A DNA stretch of 64,000 bases from the NCBI RefSeq assembly GCF_003716325.1, contig NZ_RDSR01000001.1:62001-126000 (forward strand). Reading direction: 5' to 3'. The position numbers and the translations under genes were made by a program. The notes under the pieces were generated by a model. The model was not told where the DNA came from. It made no database searches and was given only the letters and a program-made list of their open reading frames with translations. The number at the start of each line of letters is the position of its first letter. Within the stretch, counting starts at the first letter, position 1. The DNA comes from Cryobacterium tepidiphilum (GTDB lineage: Bacteria > Actinomycetota > Actinomycetes > Actinomycetales > Microbacteriaceae). This document shows positions 1-8,202 of the stretch, one piece after another.

Positions 1-43
1 TGAGAACCGTGTGGCCGGCGACGGCGGCGTGGGTGTCAGGCAT
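1..43 (-). CDS. Start of a gene running off the window edge, possibly an SDR oxidoreductase
   Basis: An ATG on the minus strand at 43 overlaps the end of the preceding gene by eight bases and opens a frame to the window edge (MPDTHAAVAGHTVL). The fragment resembles the N-terminal strand that precedes the glycine-rich nucleotide loop of short-chain dehydrogenases, but the loop itself lies outside the window. The overlap suggests translational coupling. The family is inferred from 14 residues only. Confidence 0.35.
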   Translation of the reverse strand, partial: MPDTHAAVAGHTVL

Positions 44-1430
44 CCGCTGTGATACCCACGGTCGATTCGATGACCGGCTTCATCTTCTTGTCGAGCGCCT
101 CGAAGAACATCGAGAGCGGGAACTCGTCGTCGAGCACGGCGTCGGTGTAGCCCTTCGGCGCGCCGGAGAGTACCTCGTCGCTGAGCCCGCGCGCCCACTG
201 CGACGCCGGGTGCGGCGTGAGGGTCTCGCGGATCATGTCGTATGCGGCGAGCCAGTGCGCGGTCTTCGGCCGGTCGATCGAGCTCCAGTACAGCTCCTCG
301 ATCCGTGCGCCGAGCGCAACGACGACGTCGGGCGCGGCGTCCCAGTCGAAGCTCAGCCGGGTGTCGGTCCAGTGGAGCGCGTGGTGCTGGTGCAGCCAGG
401 CGAAGAGCAGCTGGCCGCCGAGGCCGTCGTAGTTGCGCACCCGGCTCCCGGTGATCGCGAAGCGGAAGATCCTGTCGAAGATCACCGCATACTGTACGAG
501 CTTGGCGTGCTTGCGTGCCTCGGGGCTGGCCGACTCGTCACGCTCGATCGCCACCGATTCGCGGAATGCGGTGAGGTCGCAGCGGAGCTCCTCCAGGGAG
601 TAGAGGAAGAACGGCATCCGCTGCTTGATCATGAACGGGTCGAAGGGCAGGTCGCCGCGCATGTGGGTGCGGTCGTGGATGAGGTCCCACATCACGTAGG
701 TCTCCTCGGTGAGGTGCTGGTCGTCGAGCAGCGCTGCCGCGTCGGCCGGCATCTCCAGGCGGGTGACCTCCGCTGCGGCGCGCACCACGCGTCGGAACCG
801 GGCCGCCTCGCGGTCGGCGAAAATCGCGCCCCAGGTGAAGGTGGGGATCTGCCGCATCGCGACCGTCTCGGGGAACAGCACGGCCGAGTTGGTGTCGTAG
901 CCGGGGGTGAAGTCGAGGAAGCGGATGGGCACGAACAGGGCGTTCGTGTAGGTCTCCTCGAGCTCGGCGATGAAGTCCGGCCAGATCACCTCGATGAGCA
1001 CGGCTTCGACCAGGCGGTTGGTGCTGCCGTTCTGGGTGTACATCGGGAAGACGACCAGGTGACGGATGCCGTCGACGCGGTGCTGCTGCGGGTGGAAGGC
1101 GGTGAGCGAGTCGTAGAAATCGGGCACGCCGAAGCCCTCGCTCGCCCAGCGCGTGAAGTCCGCCGTGACCGAGCGGAGGTACGTGGCGTCGTGGGGAAAG
1201 AGCGGGGCCAGCTCATCGATGGCCGACACGAGCGTTTCGACGTGGGCGACGGCATCCGTGTGGACCTCGGCGTCGGGAATGGAGCCGTCCTTCACCTGCA
1301 GCGGCTGCAGGGCGGTGGCCGCGGCCTTGAGGCGGAGCCAGGCCGGCTGTGCGGCGACGGCGTCGGCGCTGATGGCGTCCTCGAGAACCTCGGGCTCACC
1401 GACTACTGCTTCTGCAACGTACTTCGACAT
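36..1430 (-). CDS. Conserved actinobacterial protein, probably DUF6421 family
   Basis: A 464-residue soluble protein without signal peptide or membrane segment. It resembles the uncharacterised family that I recall as DUF6421, of about this length in actinobacteria; the assignment is from memory of the family. The middle carries an HDRTHMRG segment (about residue 250) and many aromatic and acidic residues, which would fit an enzyme, but no known catalytic motif is clear. The ATG is preceded by GGGAGG five bases upstream, a good ribosome binding site. The gene is divergent from the AlkD-like gene, with a perfect 18-bp palindrome in between. Its end overlaps the next gene at the window edge. 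Confidence 0.7.
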   Translation of the reverse strand: MSKYVAEAVVGEPEVLEDAISADAVAAQPAWLRLKAAATALQPLQVKDGSIPDAEVHTDAVAHVETLVSAIDELAPLFPHDATYLRSVTADFTRWASEGFGVPDFYDSLTAFHPQQHRVDGIRHLVVFPMYTQNGSTNRLVEAVLIEVIWPDFIAELEETYTNALFVPIRFLDFTPGYDTNSAVLFPETVAMRQIPTFTWGAIFADREAARFRRVVRAAAEVTRLEMPADAAALLDDQHLTEETYVMWDLIHDRTHMRGDLPFDPFMIKQRMPFFLYSLEELRCDLTAFRESVAIERDESASPEARKHAKLVQYAVIFDRIFRFAITGSRVRNYDGLGGQLLFAWLHQHHALHWTDTRLSFDWDAAPDVVVALGARIEELYWSSIDRPKTAHWLAAYDMIRETLTPHPASQWARGLSDEVLSGAPKGYTDAVLDDEFPLSMFFEALDKKMKPVIESTVGITADA

Positions 1431-1550
1431 GGGAACCTCCCGTCCTCGTGACTGCCGCGCTATGCGGGCCTGATCGCGCGATCGCGCGCCGTTCTCAGGC
1501 TATCGACGCAGGATGGACGTTTTTCGCCGAAGTCCTGCAACAAAACTGCG

Positions 1551-1568
1551 GCGCCGTTCGAACGGCGC
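1551..1568. promoter_or_regulatory. Perfect 18-bp palindrome in a divergent promoter region
   Basis: GCGCCGTTCG followed by AACGGCGC is a perfect inverted repeat without a loop. It lies between the divergent starts at 1430 and 1621, 41 bases before the -10 box of the AlkD-like gene. Position and symmetry suggest an operator for a dimeric regulator; which regulator is unknown. Confidence 0.4.
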
Positions 1569-1608
1569 AACGCATCGCTGTGACGCGGCGGCCGCACGGG
1601 GGAACGAG

Positions 1609-1614
1609 TAGGGT
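1609..1614 (+). promoter_or_regulatory. -10 box TAGGGT of a leaderless promoter (AlkD-like gene)
   Basis: TAGGGT ends six bases before the GTG at 1621, so transcription should start at or next to the start codon. No Shine-Dalgarno sequence is present. This fixes the GTG as the start. Confidence 0.55.
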
Positions 1615-1620
1615 GCGAGC

Positions 1621-2397
1621 GTGAGTGAGGCAACGGATGCCGGCGGCACGGCTCGGGAGGTGCAGGCGGCGCTCGCGTCGGTCGCCGACCCCGAGCGCGC
1701 CATCGGCGCCGCACGCTTCTTCAAGACCGCGCCCGGCGAATACGGCGAGGGCGACCGGTTCATCGGCGTGACGGTGCCCGCGACTCGCGCCGTCGTCAAG
1801 CGGTTCGTCGCCCTGCCGGTCACCGAGGTCGCGGAGCTGCTGGACAGCGACATGCACGAGCACCGGCTGGCCGGTCTGCTCATCCTGGTGAAGCAGTTCG
1901 ACAGGGCGAGCGCTCCACGCACGCGCGACGACGCGGCGCGCACCCGGTTGGCCGACTTCTACCTCCATGCGGTGCGGCGCGGCCGGGTGAACAACTGGGA
2001 CCTCGTGGACGCCTCCGCCCCCACACTGCTCGGCAGCTACCTCGTGGACCGGTCGCGGGACGTTCTCTTCGAGCTCGCCGGCAGTGACATGCTCTGGGAA
2101 CGTCGTGTCGCCGTGGTCGCGACCTACGGGCTGATCCAGCGTGGCGACGCGTCCACGACCCTCGCCCTGGCGGCCGGGCTCCTCGACGACCGCGAGGACC
2201 TCATGCACAAGGCCGTCGGCTGGATGCTGCGCGAGGTGGGCAAACGTGTCGACCGGGCCCTGCTCATCCGCTTTCTCGACGAGAACGCCGGACGGATGCC
2301 GCGGACCGCGCTCGGCTACGCCACGGAGCACCTCGATGCGGAGGTGCGCGCCGCATACCGGCGAGCGGATCGTCCTGCTACTGCAGGGCCGGCATGA
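1621..2397 (+). CDS. DNA alkylation repair protein, AlkD-like
   Basis: A 258-residue all-alpha protein that matches AlkD-type DNA glycosylases, which remove alkylated purines (N3/N7 adducts) without base flipping and are built from HEAT-like helical pairs. The N-terminal half has the family signature of a short helix with FFKT and GEGDRFIGV (about residues 38-56), followed by the repeated helices LADFYLHAVRRGRVNNWDLV (about 104-123). NNWDLVD is the usual stretch around the tryptophan and aspartate that line the lesion site. The length is close to the usual 220-260. It is transcribed alone from a leaderless promoter, and its 3' end overlaps the convergent oxidoreductase gene by 20 bases. Confidence 0.85.
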   Translation: MSEATDAGGTAREVQAALASVADPERAIGAARFFKTAPGEYGEGDRFIGVTVPATRAVVKRFVALPVTEVAELLDSDMHEHRLAGLLILVKQFDRASAPRTRDDAARTRLADFYLHAVRRGRVNNWDLVDASAPTLLGSYLVDRSRDVLFELAGSDMLWERRVAVVATYGLIQRGDASTTLALAAGLLDDREDLMHKAVGWMLREVGKRVDRALLIRFLDENAGRMPRTALGYATEHLDAEVRAAYRRADRPATAGPA

Positions 2398-3370
2398 CCT
2401 CGCGCTCGAACAGCTCAACGCCGGAGAGGTCGTAGGCCGCCTCGGGGAAGTAGTGGATCGAGTACGCCAGCCCGCGCTGTTTCATGTCGGTGAGGCGCTC
2501 GACCACCTGCTCGGGCGTTCCGACGCCGAGTGCCGTGCTGCTGCGGTAGTCGGCCATGAAGCTCTTGGCGCCGTCGTCGCCGAGATACGGAGTGACCCGC
2601 GCCTCGATGGCGTCCAAGCGGTCTGTGATCTCGGCATCCGTCGCACCGATCACGGTGTTGTAGTTGGCGGAGCGGACAATAGCGGCGAAGTCGGTGCCGA
2701 CGGCCGCGCAGTGATCGCGCAGGAGGTCGCTCTTGTGCGAGAACTCCTCGGGGTGGCCGCTGAAGTTGGTGTAGTCGGCGTACTGCGCGGCGATGCGGAG
2801 GGTGACCTTCTCGCCGCCGCCGGCGATCCAGATCGGGATGCCGCCCTTCTGCAGGGGGAGCGGGCGCACGATGGCGTCGTCCACCTGGTAGTGCTCGCCG
2901 TCGAGGGTGGCGCTGCCGGTGGTCCACGCCTGCTTCATGATCTCCACGCCCTCGCGCAGTCGGGCCAGGCGCTCGCCGGCCCGCGGGAAGCCGTAGCCGT
3001 AGGCCAGCCACTCGTGCTCGTACCAGCCGGCGCCGATGCCCATCTCGATGCGCCCGCCCGAGATGATGTCGGCGGTTGCCGCGACCTTCGCGAGATAGGC
3101 CGGGTTGCGGTAGCTCATGCACGTGCACATCTGGCCGAGGCGCACGCGGGTGGTGGTGGCGGCGAAGGCGGCCATCAGTGTCCACGCCTCGTGCGTGGCC
3201 TCCTCGCTCGGAACCGGCACCGTGTGGAAGTGGTCGTAGACCCAGAGCGATTCCCACGGGCCCGCATCGGCGTGCGCCGCCACGTCGCTCATGGTCTTCC
3301 ACTGCCGGGCCGGCTCGATCCCGACGAGGTCGTGCCGCCAGCCCTGGGGTACAAACATTCCGAATCGCAT
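2378..3370 (-). CDS. LLM-class F420-dependent oxidoreductase
   Basis: A 330-residue luciferase-like monooxygenase-fold protein of the branch that uses reduced coenzyme F420 for hydride transfer; the substrate is unknown. Family features are the opening strand MRFGMFVPQ, the aspartate and histidine of VYDHFHTVP, the GAGWYEHE stretch that follows the GGRIEMGIG strand, and the IPIWIAGGGEK strand. The open frame allows a GTG six bases upstream at 3376. I chose the ATG at 3370 because a TAGGCT -10 box ends six bases before it, the leaderless spacing found across this window. F420 synthesis genes lie 11-22 kb away. It converges with the AlkD-like gene. Confidence 0.85.
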   Translation of the reverse strand: MRFGMFVPQGWRHDLVGIEPARQWKTMSDVAAHADAGPWESLWVYDHFHTVPVPSEEATHEAWTLMAAFAATTTRVRLGQMCTCMSYRNPAYLAKVAATADIISGGRIEMGIGAGWYEHEWLAYGYGFPRAGERLARLREGVEIMKQAWTTGSATLDGEHYQVDDAIVRPLPLQKGGIPIWIAGGGEKVTLRIAAQYADYTNFSGHPEEFSHKSDLLRDHCAAVGTDFAAIVRSANYNTVIGATDAEITDRLDAIEARVTPYLGDDGAKSFMADYRSSTALGVGTPEQVVERLTDMKQRGLAYSIHYFPEAAYDLSGVELFEREVMPALQ

Positions 3371-3376
3371 GCGCAC

Positions 3377-3382
3377 AGCCTA
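3377..3382 (-). promoter_or_regulatory. -10 box TAGGCT of a leaderless promoter (LLM oxidoreductase)
   Basis: Read on the minus strand, TAGGCT is followed by six bases and then the ATG at 3370. It also covers the base directly before the alternative GTG at 3376, so it argues against that longer start. Confidence 0.5.
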
Positions 3383-3403
3383 GGCCTGCGGGCTCGCGCC
3401 GCC

Positions 3404-3471
3404 GGGCTGAACGCCGCTGCGCGGGCTGAACGCCGTTGCGCGGGCTGAATTCAGCCCGCGAAACGGCGTTC
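3404..3471. repeat. 19-bp tandem repeat running into a 44-bp near-perfect palindrome
   Basis: A 19-bp unit beginning GGGCTGAACGCCG occurs at 3404-3422 and 3423-3441. The following GGGCTGAA turns at a GAATTC centre into an inverted copy, giving a palindrome at 3428-3471 with 22-base arms and one mismatch. It lies between the end of the SsuC-like permease gene and the start of the LLM gene, both on the minus strand. It could end transcription of the importer operon or be a dispersed repeat; no poly-T follows. Confidence 0.6.
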
Positions 3472-3530
3472 GACCCGCGCCGCGTGGAAAGTGAGGGCCA
3501 GCGGATGCCGCGGGGCCGCGTTCGGGAAAG

Positions 3531-4334
3531 CTACGACCAGCGGCGCGCGGCCCACTTCTCCAGCAGCCCGATGAGAGCGTCGCTGAGCTTGCCGAGCACG
3601 GCGAGCATGATGATGGCCAGCAGGATGCGGTCGAGTCGTCCGTTGGTGCCGGAGTCGGAAAGCAGGAAGCCGAGCCCCATCGAGGCGCCGAGGAGTTCGG
3701 CGGCGACGAGGAACAGCCAGGCCTGCGCCAGCGCGAGGCGGAGTCCCGAGATCACCGACGGGATCACGGCCGGCAGCTGCACGGTCGTGAACAGGCGCAC
3801 GCCCCGCAGCCCGAACGCCCGCCCCGCCTCCACCAGCTGCCGGTCGACGTGCCGGAGCGCCCCGGTGACCGTCGTGTAGACCGGAAAGAAGGCGCCGATC
3901 GCGATCAGCGTGATCTTCGACTCCTCGCCGATCTTCAGCCAGAGCAGCAGCAGGGGCACCCACGCCAGCGACGGTACGGCTCGGAGGGCGCCGATCGTCG
4001 GGGCCAGCAGGATGTCGGACGCCCGGGAGAGCCCGACGAGCGCGCCGGCACCGAGCCCCAGGGCCGCTCCGATCACGAAGCCGATGATCACACGCTGTGT
4101 GGAGATGGCGACGTCGAGGGTGAGCAGCCCGCGATCGAACAGGTCGACCGCAGCCGTCCAGACCATCTCGGGCGACGGCAGCTGGGCGATTGTGAAGACG
4201 CCGAGCGCCGTGGTGAGCTGCCAGGCGGCGATGATCAGCACCGGCAGGATGGCCCCGCCGAGGATGACCGCCCAGCTGCGCGAGCTCAGCGACCGCTGGG
4301 GTGTGCGCGACCTGCTCACATCGGTGTCGACCAT
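3531..4334 (-). CDS. ssuC: ABC importer permease, SsuC/TauC type
   Basis: A 267-residue inner-membrane subunit with about six hydrophobic helices. The binding-protein-dependent transport signature sits near residues 160-190 (EAGRAFGLRGVRLFTTVQLP), the cytoplasmic loop that touches the ATPase. The family takes up aliphatic sulfonates, taurine, nitrate or related small anions. It is the last gene of a three-gene operon, transcribed ATPase, binding protein, permease. No sulfonate monooxygenase (ssuD/tauD) lies nearby, so the cargo cannot be read from context; the gene symbol stands for the family. Confidence 0.75.
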   Translation of the reverse strand: MVDTDVSRSRTPQRSLSSRSWAVILGGAILPVLIIAAWQLTTALGVFTIAQLPSPEMVWTAAVDLFDRGLLTLDVAISTQRVIIGFVIGAALGLGAGALVGLSRASDILLAPTIGALRAVPSLAWVPLLLLWLKIGEESKITLIAIGAFFPVYTTVTGALRHVDRQLVEAGRAFGLRGVRLFTTVQLPAVIPSVISGLRLALAQAWLFLVAAELLGASMGLGFLLSDSGTNGRLDRILLAIIMLAVLGKLSDALIGLLEKWAARRWS

Positions 4335-4355
4335 TGCTGCTGCCCTACCGAATGC

Positions 4356-5387
4356 CTACTTGATCGCCGACGGATCGGCCTTCTTCGCGAAGGTGTCGTC
4401 GATGATCGTGTCGAGCGCGTCGTCGATCTGGCTCTGCTTCGCGACATCCCCGGTCTCAACGAAAGTCGGGCCGATCTTTGTCAGCACCTTCAGCTGCGCG
4501 TCGCCGGGGACCGGGTTCACGTCGAGGTTGGAGCGCTCCACGATGACCTTGGTGGCGACGTCGAGGTCGAGCCCCGCGACATCCGCCAGGATCTGGGCCG
4601 TCTCGTCGGGGTGCTCCGCCGCCCACGCCCGCGCGTGCTCGTAGGCGTTCACCACGGTCTGGGCCACGTCGGGCTGCTCCTTGAGGAAGCTCTCGGTGGC
4701 GTTGAGGAAGCCGTAGGTATTGAAGTCGACGTTGCGGTAGATGAGCTTGGCGCCCGATTTCTCGGCGCCGGCCATGATCGGGTCGAGACCGCTCCACGCG
4801 TCGACGGAGCCGTTCTGCAGCGCCGCCCAGCCGTCCGCGTGCTGCACGTTCTGCACGGTCACGTCCTTGGGGCTGAGCCCGTTGGCCTCGAGCGACTGCA
4901 GCAGGAAGAAGTAGGGGTCGGTGCCCTTGGTGGCCGCGATCTGCTTTCCCTTCAGTTGGGAGGCATCCGTGATGGTCGAATTCGGGCCGACGACCAGCGC
5001 GGACCACTCCGGCTGGGAGTAGATGTCGATGACCTTGATGGGCGACCCGTTCGAGCGGGCGAGCAGGGCGGCTGAGCCGGCGGTGGAGCCGACGTCGATG
5101 GCGTCGGCGCGCAGGTATTCGTTGGCCTTGTTCGAGCCGGCGGACTGCACCCAGTTCACGGTGATGTCCTGGTCGGCGAGGGCGTCTTCGAGCCAGCCCT
5201 TCTCCTTGATGATGAGGCTGAGCGGGTTGTAGGTGGCGAAGTCGATGTTCAGCTCACCGCCGTGGGTTCCGCCGTCAGCGGCCTGTGCGGCGGGCTGGTT
5301 CTCGCCGGCCACGCATCCGGTAAGGAGCAGCGAGGCGGCAGCCGAAGCGGCGATGAGGGCGGTTGCGGTCAGTCGTCGGTTGGTCAT
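4356..5387 (-). CDS. ssuA: ABC importer substrate-binding lipoprotein, SsuA type
   Basis: A 343-residue exported binding protein. The start at 5387 gives a textbook lipoprotein signal peptide: MTNRR, a hydrophobic run, and the lipobox LLTGC, with Cys24 as the lipidated residue. An in-frame ATG at 5456 overlaps the stop of the ATPase gene (TGATG) but would add 23 hydrophilic residues before the signal peptide, so I prefer the shorter form. The mature part follows the NMT1/SsuA-like fold: a GTDPYFF segment after the QIAATK strand, and AWSGLDPIMAGAE. It is cotranscribed between the ATPase and permease genes. Confidence 0.8.
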   Translation of the reverse strand: MTNRRLTATALIAASAAASLLLTGCVAGENQPAAQAADGGTHGGELNIDFATYNPLSLIIKEKGWLEDALADQDITVNWVQSAGSNKANEYLRADAIDVGSTAGSAALLARSNGSPIKVIDIYSQPEWSALVVGPNSTITDASQLKGKQIAATKGTDPYFFLLQSLEANGLSPKDVTVQNVQHADGWAALQNGSVDAWSGLDPIMAGAEKSGAKLIYRNVDFNTYGFLNATESFLKEQPDVAQTVVNAYEHARAWAAEHPDETAQILADVAGLDLDVATKVIVERSNLDVNPVPGDAQLKVLTKIGPTFVETGDVAKQSQIDDALDTIIDDTFAKKADPSAIK

Positions 5388-5455
5388 GTGGGTACTCTCG
5401 GTAGGGCCAGCGGATGCTGTGGGCTGGGTGGCGGGGCCGGGCGTCGGGTGATGCA

Positions 5456-6415
5456 TCAGTACGGGAAGTGCGGGACCGTGCTGGTGGACGGGAGGCCGCG
5501 GGGCTGACCGTGGCGCTCAATGCCGAGGCCGGCGAGCAGGCGCCCGCGGAGCTCGGCGAGTTCGGCGGAGCCGCGGTCACGGGGTCGGCGGCCGGGCACG
5601 ACGACCTCCTGGCGGATGGTCGCACCAGCCCGGCCGTCCTCGCGGCCGAGCAGGATCACGCGGTCGGCGAGCTGGAGCGCCTCGTCGACGTCGTGCGTCA
5701 CGAGGAGCACGGTGGTGGGGGCGGCGGCGTGCACGTCGAGCAGGAGGTCCTGCATCTTCAGCCGGGTGAGCGCGTCGAGGGCTCCGAACGGCTCGTCGAG
5801 CAGGAGCACGCCGGGGTTGCGGGCGAGCGCACGGGCGAGAGAGGCGCGCTGCGCCATGCCGCCGGAGATCTCGCGCGGCCGGTGCCCGGCGAATGCCGAC
5901 AGGCCGACGAGCTCAAGCAGCTGGGCGACCCGGGCGGCGCCGGCGTCGCGCCGGGTTCCGCGCGGCAGGCCGAGCGCCACGTTCGCCGACACCGTGCGCC
6001 AGGGCAAGAGCCGCGGCTCCTGGAATCCGACCGCGCAGCGGGCGTCGATGCCGTCGACGGCGGACCCGTCGATGCGCACCGTGCCGGTGCTCGGGGCGTC
6101 GAGGCCGGCGGCAATGCGCAGCAGGGTGGACTTGCCGCATCCGCTGGTGCCGAGAATCGCCAGCACCTCGCCCGGCGCAACGGTGAGAGTGACGTCGCGG
6201 AGCACCGGTTCGGCGGCGAAGGTGCGGCCGACGCCGGCGAATTCGACGGTGTACGCCGTGTTGCCGGCCGGCGCGGACGGGCCGGCCGTGGTCGCACCGG
6301 CACGCAGCTCGTCGCGGTCGCGCACGCCGGCGCCGGTCGGGTCGGCGCCGGTCGGGCCGGTGCCGGTCGCATCGGTGCCGGTCAGGTCGGTGCTGACGTC
6401 TGCGGTGTGCGACAT
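5456..6415 (-). CDS. ssuB: ABC importer ATPase, SsuB type
   Basis: A 319-residue ATPase. The Walker A motif is GTSGCGKST (about residue 93), the Q-loop is in GFQEPRLLPW, the signature is a slightly divergent ISGGMAQRASLARAL, and Walker B is VLLLDEPFGALD. FQEPRLLPW is typical of the nitrate/sulfonate/taurine branch. The first 55-60 residues are an unusual Thr/Gly/Asp-rich extension encoded by a 15-bp tandem repeat. It is the first gene of the operon; its TGA overlaps the longer start of the binding-protein frame. Confidence 0.8.
   Translation of the reverse strand: MSHTADVSTDLTGTDATGTGPTGADPTGAGVRDRDELRAGATTAGPSAPAGNTAYTVEFAGVGRTFAAEPVLRDVTLTVAPGEVLAILGTSGCGKSTLLRIAAGLDAPSTGTVRIDGSAVDGIDARCAVGFQEPRLLPWRTVSANVALGLPRGTRRDAGAARVAQLLELVGLSAFAGHRPREISGGMAQRASLARALARNPGVLLLDEPFGALDALTRLKMQDLLLDVHAAAPTTVLLVTHDVDEALQLADRVILLGREDGRAGATIRQEVVVPGRRPRDRGSAELAELRGRLLAGLGIERHGQPRGLPSTSTVPHFPY
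6330..6389. repeat. Four 15-bp tandem repeats inside the SsuB-like gene
   Basis: Four consecutive 15-bp units with a G(C/T)GCCGGTC core occupy 6330-6344, 6345-6359, 6360-6374 and 6375-6389. On the coding (minus) strand they encode a pentapeptide with a conserved TG (DPTGA, GPTGA, DATGT, DLTGT). The unit is a multiple of three, so copy-number change would keep the frame. Confidence 0.7.
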
Positions 6416-6539
6416 GGGAGGGTCATCCGTGTTCTGGGGGCGGGGCTCGGCTGAGATCGACGGTAGCGACCCCGAGGCCGCCGGCGCTCGCCGCCCGCAA
6501 TGCGACGTAACACTGGATGCCGCCGGCTGCGCCCGCCGC

Positions 6540-7208
6540 TCAGCCCTCGAGCGCGGGGTGCTCCGGCAGGAACGGGCGGTAGCCCTGCTGCTCGGCCCAT
6601 TCCGGCCAGCGTGCCGGGATCCAGGACCGGTCGAGCAGCTGCGGATGCCGCGGGTGGCGCGCCATGGCCCACATGACGAAGACGAGTTCTGCCCAGTCCG
6701 AGGTGATTCGCCAGGTCACCGGGCCGGTGGCGGACTGGCCCTGCATCACGAGGCAGCTGAAGCCGACGACCTGCATGAGGTCGATCGAGTCCCAGTCCCA
6801 GTCCAGTTTTCCGGCGTGATCGAGAAGGTAGAAGCCCTGGCTGGTGACCACGATCGAGCCGCCGAACGCCGGCCGCCACATCGGCGTCGCATCCGCGGTC
6901 GCCTGTGCCTGTCTGTTGGCGTTCGCGATCGCGTATGTCGCCACGCCGAGCGCCAGCCCGAAACGGCCGGAGGTCGCGAGGAAGGTGCTGCTCGATGGGC
7001 GGCTTCCGTCGCCGATGGCGTGGAACGACTCGACGCTCGCCGGCCCGTGGGCGAAGGCCACTTCGCCGGGGCGCAGCGGAAAGAGGGTGGGCACGCGGTA
7101 ATCGGGCACGCGACGCTGCACCAGGTCGGATGCCATGCGGCAGGTGTGCCACATGGCCGCGTCGGCCGGCAGCCACGGCCGGGCCGGCGCATCCGCTGTT
7201 TCGCTCAC
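6540..7208 (-). CDS. Conserved hypothetical protein, 222 residues
   Basis: I do not recognise the family. The protein looks soluble and cytoplasmic, tryptophan-rich in its C-terminal third, with a possible hydrophobic strand pair around residues 82-95 and 120-130. The GTG start sits just inside the end of a divergent intergenic region that carries copy 1 of the 60-bp palindromic repeat. It is transcribed away from the SDR gene at 7360. No operon partner is evident: the importer gene downstream begins 124 bases further on. Confidence 0.6.
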   Translation of the reverse strand: MSETADAPARPWLPADAAMWHTCRMASDLVQRRVPDYRVPTLFPLRPGEVAFAHGPASVESFHAIGDGSRPSSSTFLATSGRFGLALGVATYAIANANRQAQATADATPMWRPAFGGSIVVTSQGFYLLDHAGKLDWDWDSIDLMQVVGFSCLVMQGQSATGPVTWRITSDWAELVFVMWAMARHPRHPQLLDRSWIPARWPEWAEQQGYRPFLPEHPALEG

Positions 7209-7248
7209 ACCCCCGATGCTACCCAGCCCGGCATCGCCCCCGGTCCCC

Positions 7249-7308
7249 GTGAGGGGACAGCTTTACCCAGTGCTGCCGGCTCGGCACTAGGAAGAGTTGG
7301 CCCCTCAC
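7249..7308. repeat. Dispersed 60-bp palindromic repeat, copy 1
   Basis: The left arm begins GTGAGGGGACAGCTTTACCC and the right arm ends TTGGCCCCTCAC. The two arms (about 25 bases each) form an imperfect hairpin around a GC-rich centre. The same element recurs at 59774-59834 and 63088-63147. Here it lies between two divergent genes, so it is not a convergent-gene terminator. Confidence 0.75.
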
Positions 7309-7359
7309 GAGCGACGACGAGCGACGGCGAGCGGCCGCAGCACTTGGGATGATGGAGGC

Positions 7360-8178
7360 ATGAGCCGTACTGTCGCAGGAGCCGTCGTTCTCGTCACCGG
7401 AGCAGCGCGGGGAATGGGGCGGCTCTATGCCGAGCGGGCCGTCGCGGAGGGGGCCGCCGCGCTGATCCTGTGGGACCGCGACGCCGCCGGGCTTGCCAGC
7501 GCAGCAGCCGAGCTCGGCGCGGCCTCGGACGGCCGCACCCGCATCGCCTACTACGTCGTCGACATCTCCGACCTGGGGGCGATCGCGCAGACGGCCCAGC
7601 GGGTGCGCACCGAGGTGGGCAACCCCGACATCCTCATCAACAACGCCGGCGTCGTGATCGACAAGTACTTCTGGGAGCACGACAACGGCGACGACACCCG
7701 CACCACCATGCAGGTGAACGCGCTGGCGCCGATGTACATCACCCGGGAATTCCTGCCCGGCATGATCCGGCACGCATACCGGCCGGCGCGCATTGTCAAC
7801 ATCGCCTCGGCGGCCGGCACCCTCTCGCACCCGCGGCGGAGCGTTTACGCGGCCTCGAAGGCCGCCCTCATCGGCTGGAGCGACTCGCTGCGGCTCGAAC
7901 TGCAGCAGCAGGACCACGGCAACATCAAGGTCACCACGGTGTGTCCGAGCTACGTGTCGGGCTCGGCGCATTCCCGGGGCAGCCGCCTCACCCCGGCGAT
8001 GACGCCGGAGTACGTGGTCGACCGGGTGTGGCGGGCGATGCTCGCGGGCACGCCGATGCTGCTGCTGCCGCGCGCGGTCGGCCTGTCGACGGCGCTGCGT
8101 GGCGTGCTGCCGCTGCCGGTGTGGGATGCCGTCGCCGGCCGGGTGCTCGGTTCCCGCCGCGCTCGCCGCGGCGCGTAA
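7360..8178 (+). CDS. Short-chain dehydrogenase/reductase
   Basis: A 272-residue classical SDR. The nucleotide loop is TGAARGMG (residues 14-21), NNAG lies near residue 95, and the catalytic set is the serine of NIASAAG plus YAASK. Substrate unknown. The C-terminal third, with VWRAMLAGTPMLLLPRAVGL and a basic tail, resembles membrane-associating SDRs of lipid or retinol-like substrates. The ATG at 7360 is preceded by a GGAGG that is rather close to it; an in-frame extension to 7297 would read into the palindromic repeat and is unlikely. The gene stands alone, 24 bases from the convergent kinase gene. Confidence 0.8.
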   Translation: MSRTVAGAVVLVTGAARGMGRLYAERAVAEGAAALILWDRDAAGLASAAAELGAASDGRTRIAYYVVDISDLGAIAQTAQRVRTEVGNPDILINNAGVVIDKYFWEHDNGDDTRTTMQVNALAPMYITREFLPGMIRHAYRPARIVNIASAAGTLSHPRRSVYAASKAALIGWSDSLRLELQQQDHGNIKVTTVCPSYVSGSAHSRGSRLTPAMTPEYVVDRVWRAMLAGTPMLLLPRAVGLSTALRGVLPLPVWDAVAGRVLGSRRARRGA

Positions 8179-8202
8179 CCGGCTGTCGCGGCGCTTCGCT
8201 CC

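Noticed and set aside
9-1451. Plus-strand 480-codon frame opposite the DUF6421-like gene
   Set aside because: Arg/Gly/Val-rich composition typical of an antisense shadow; the minus-strand protein has a ribosome binding site and family similarity.
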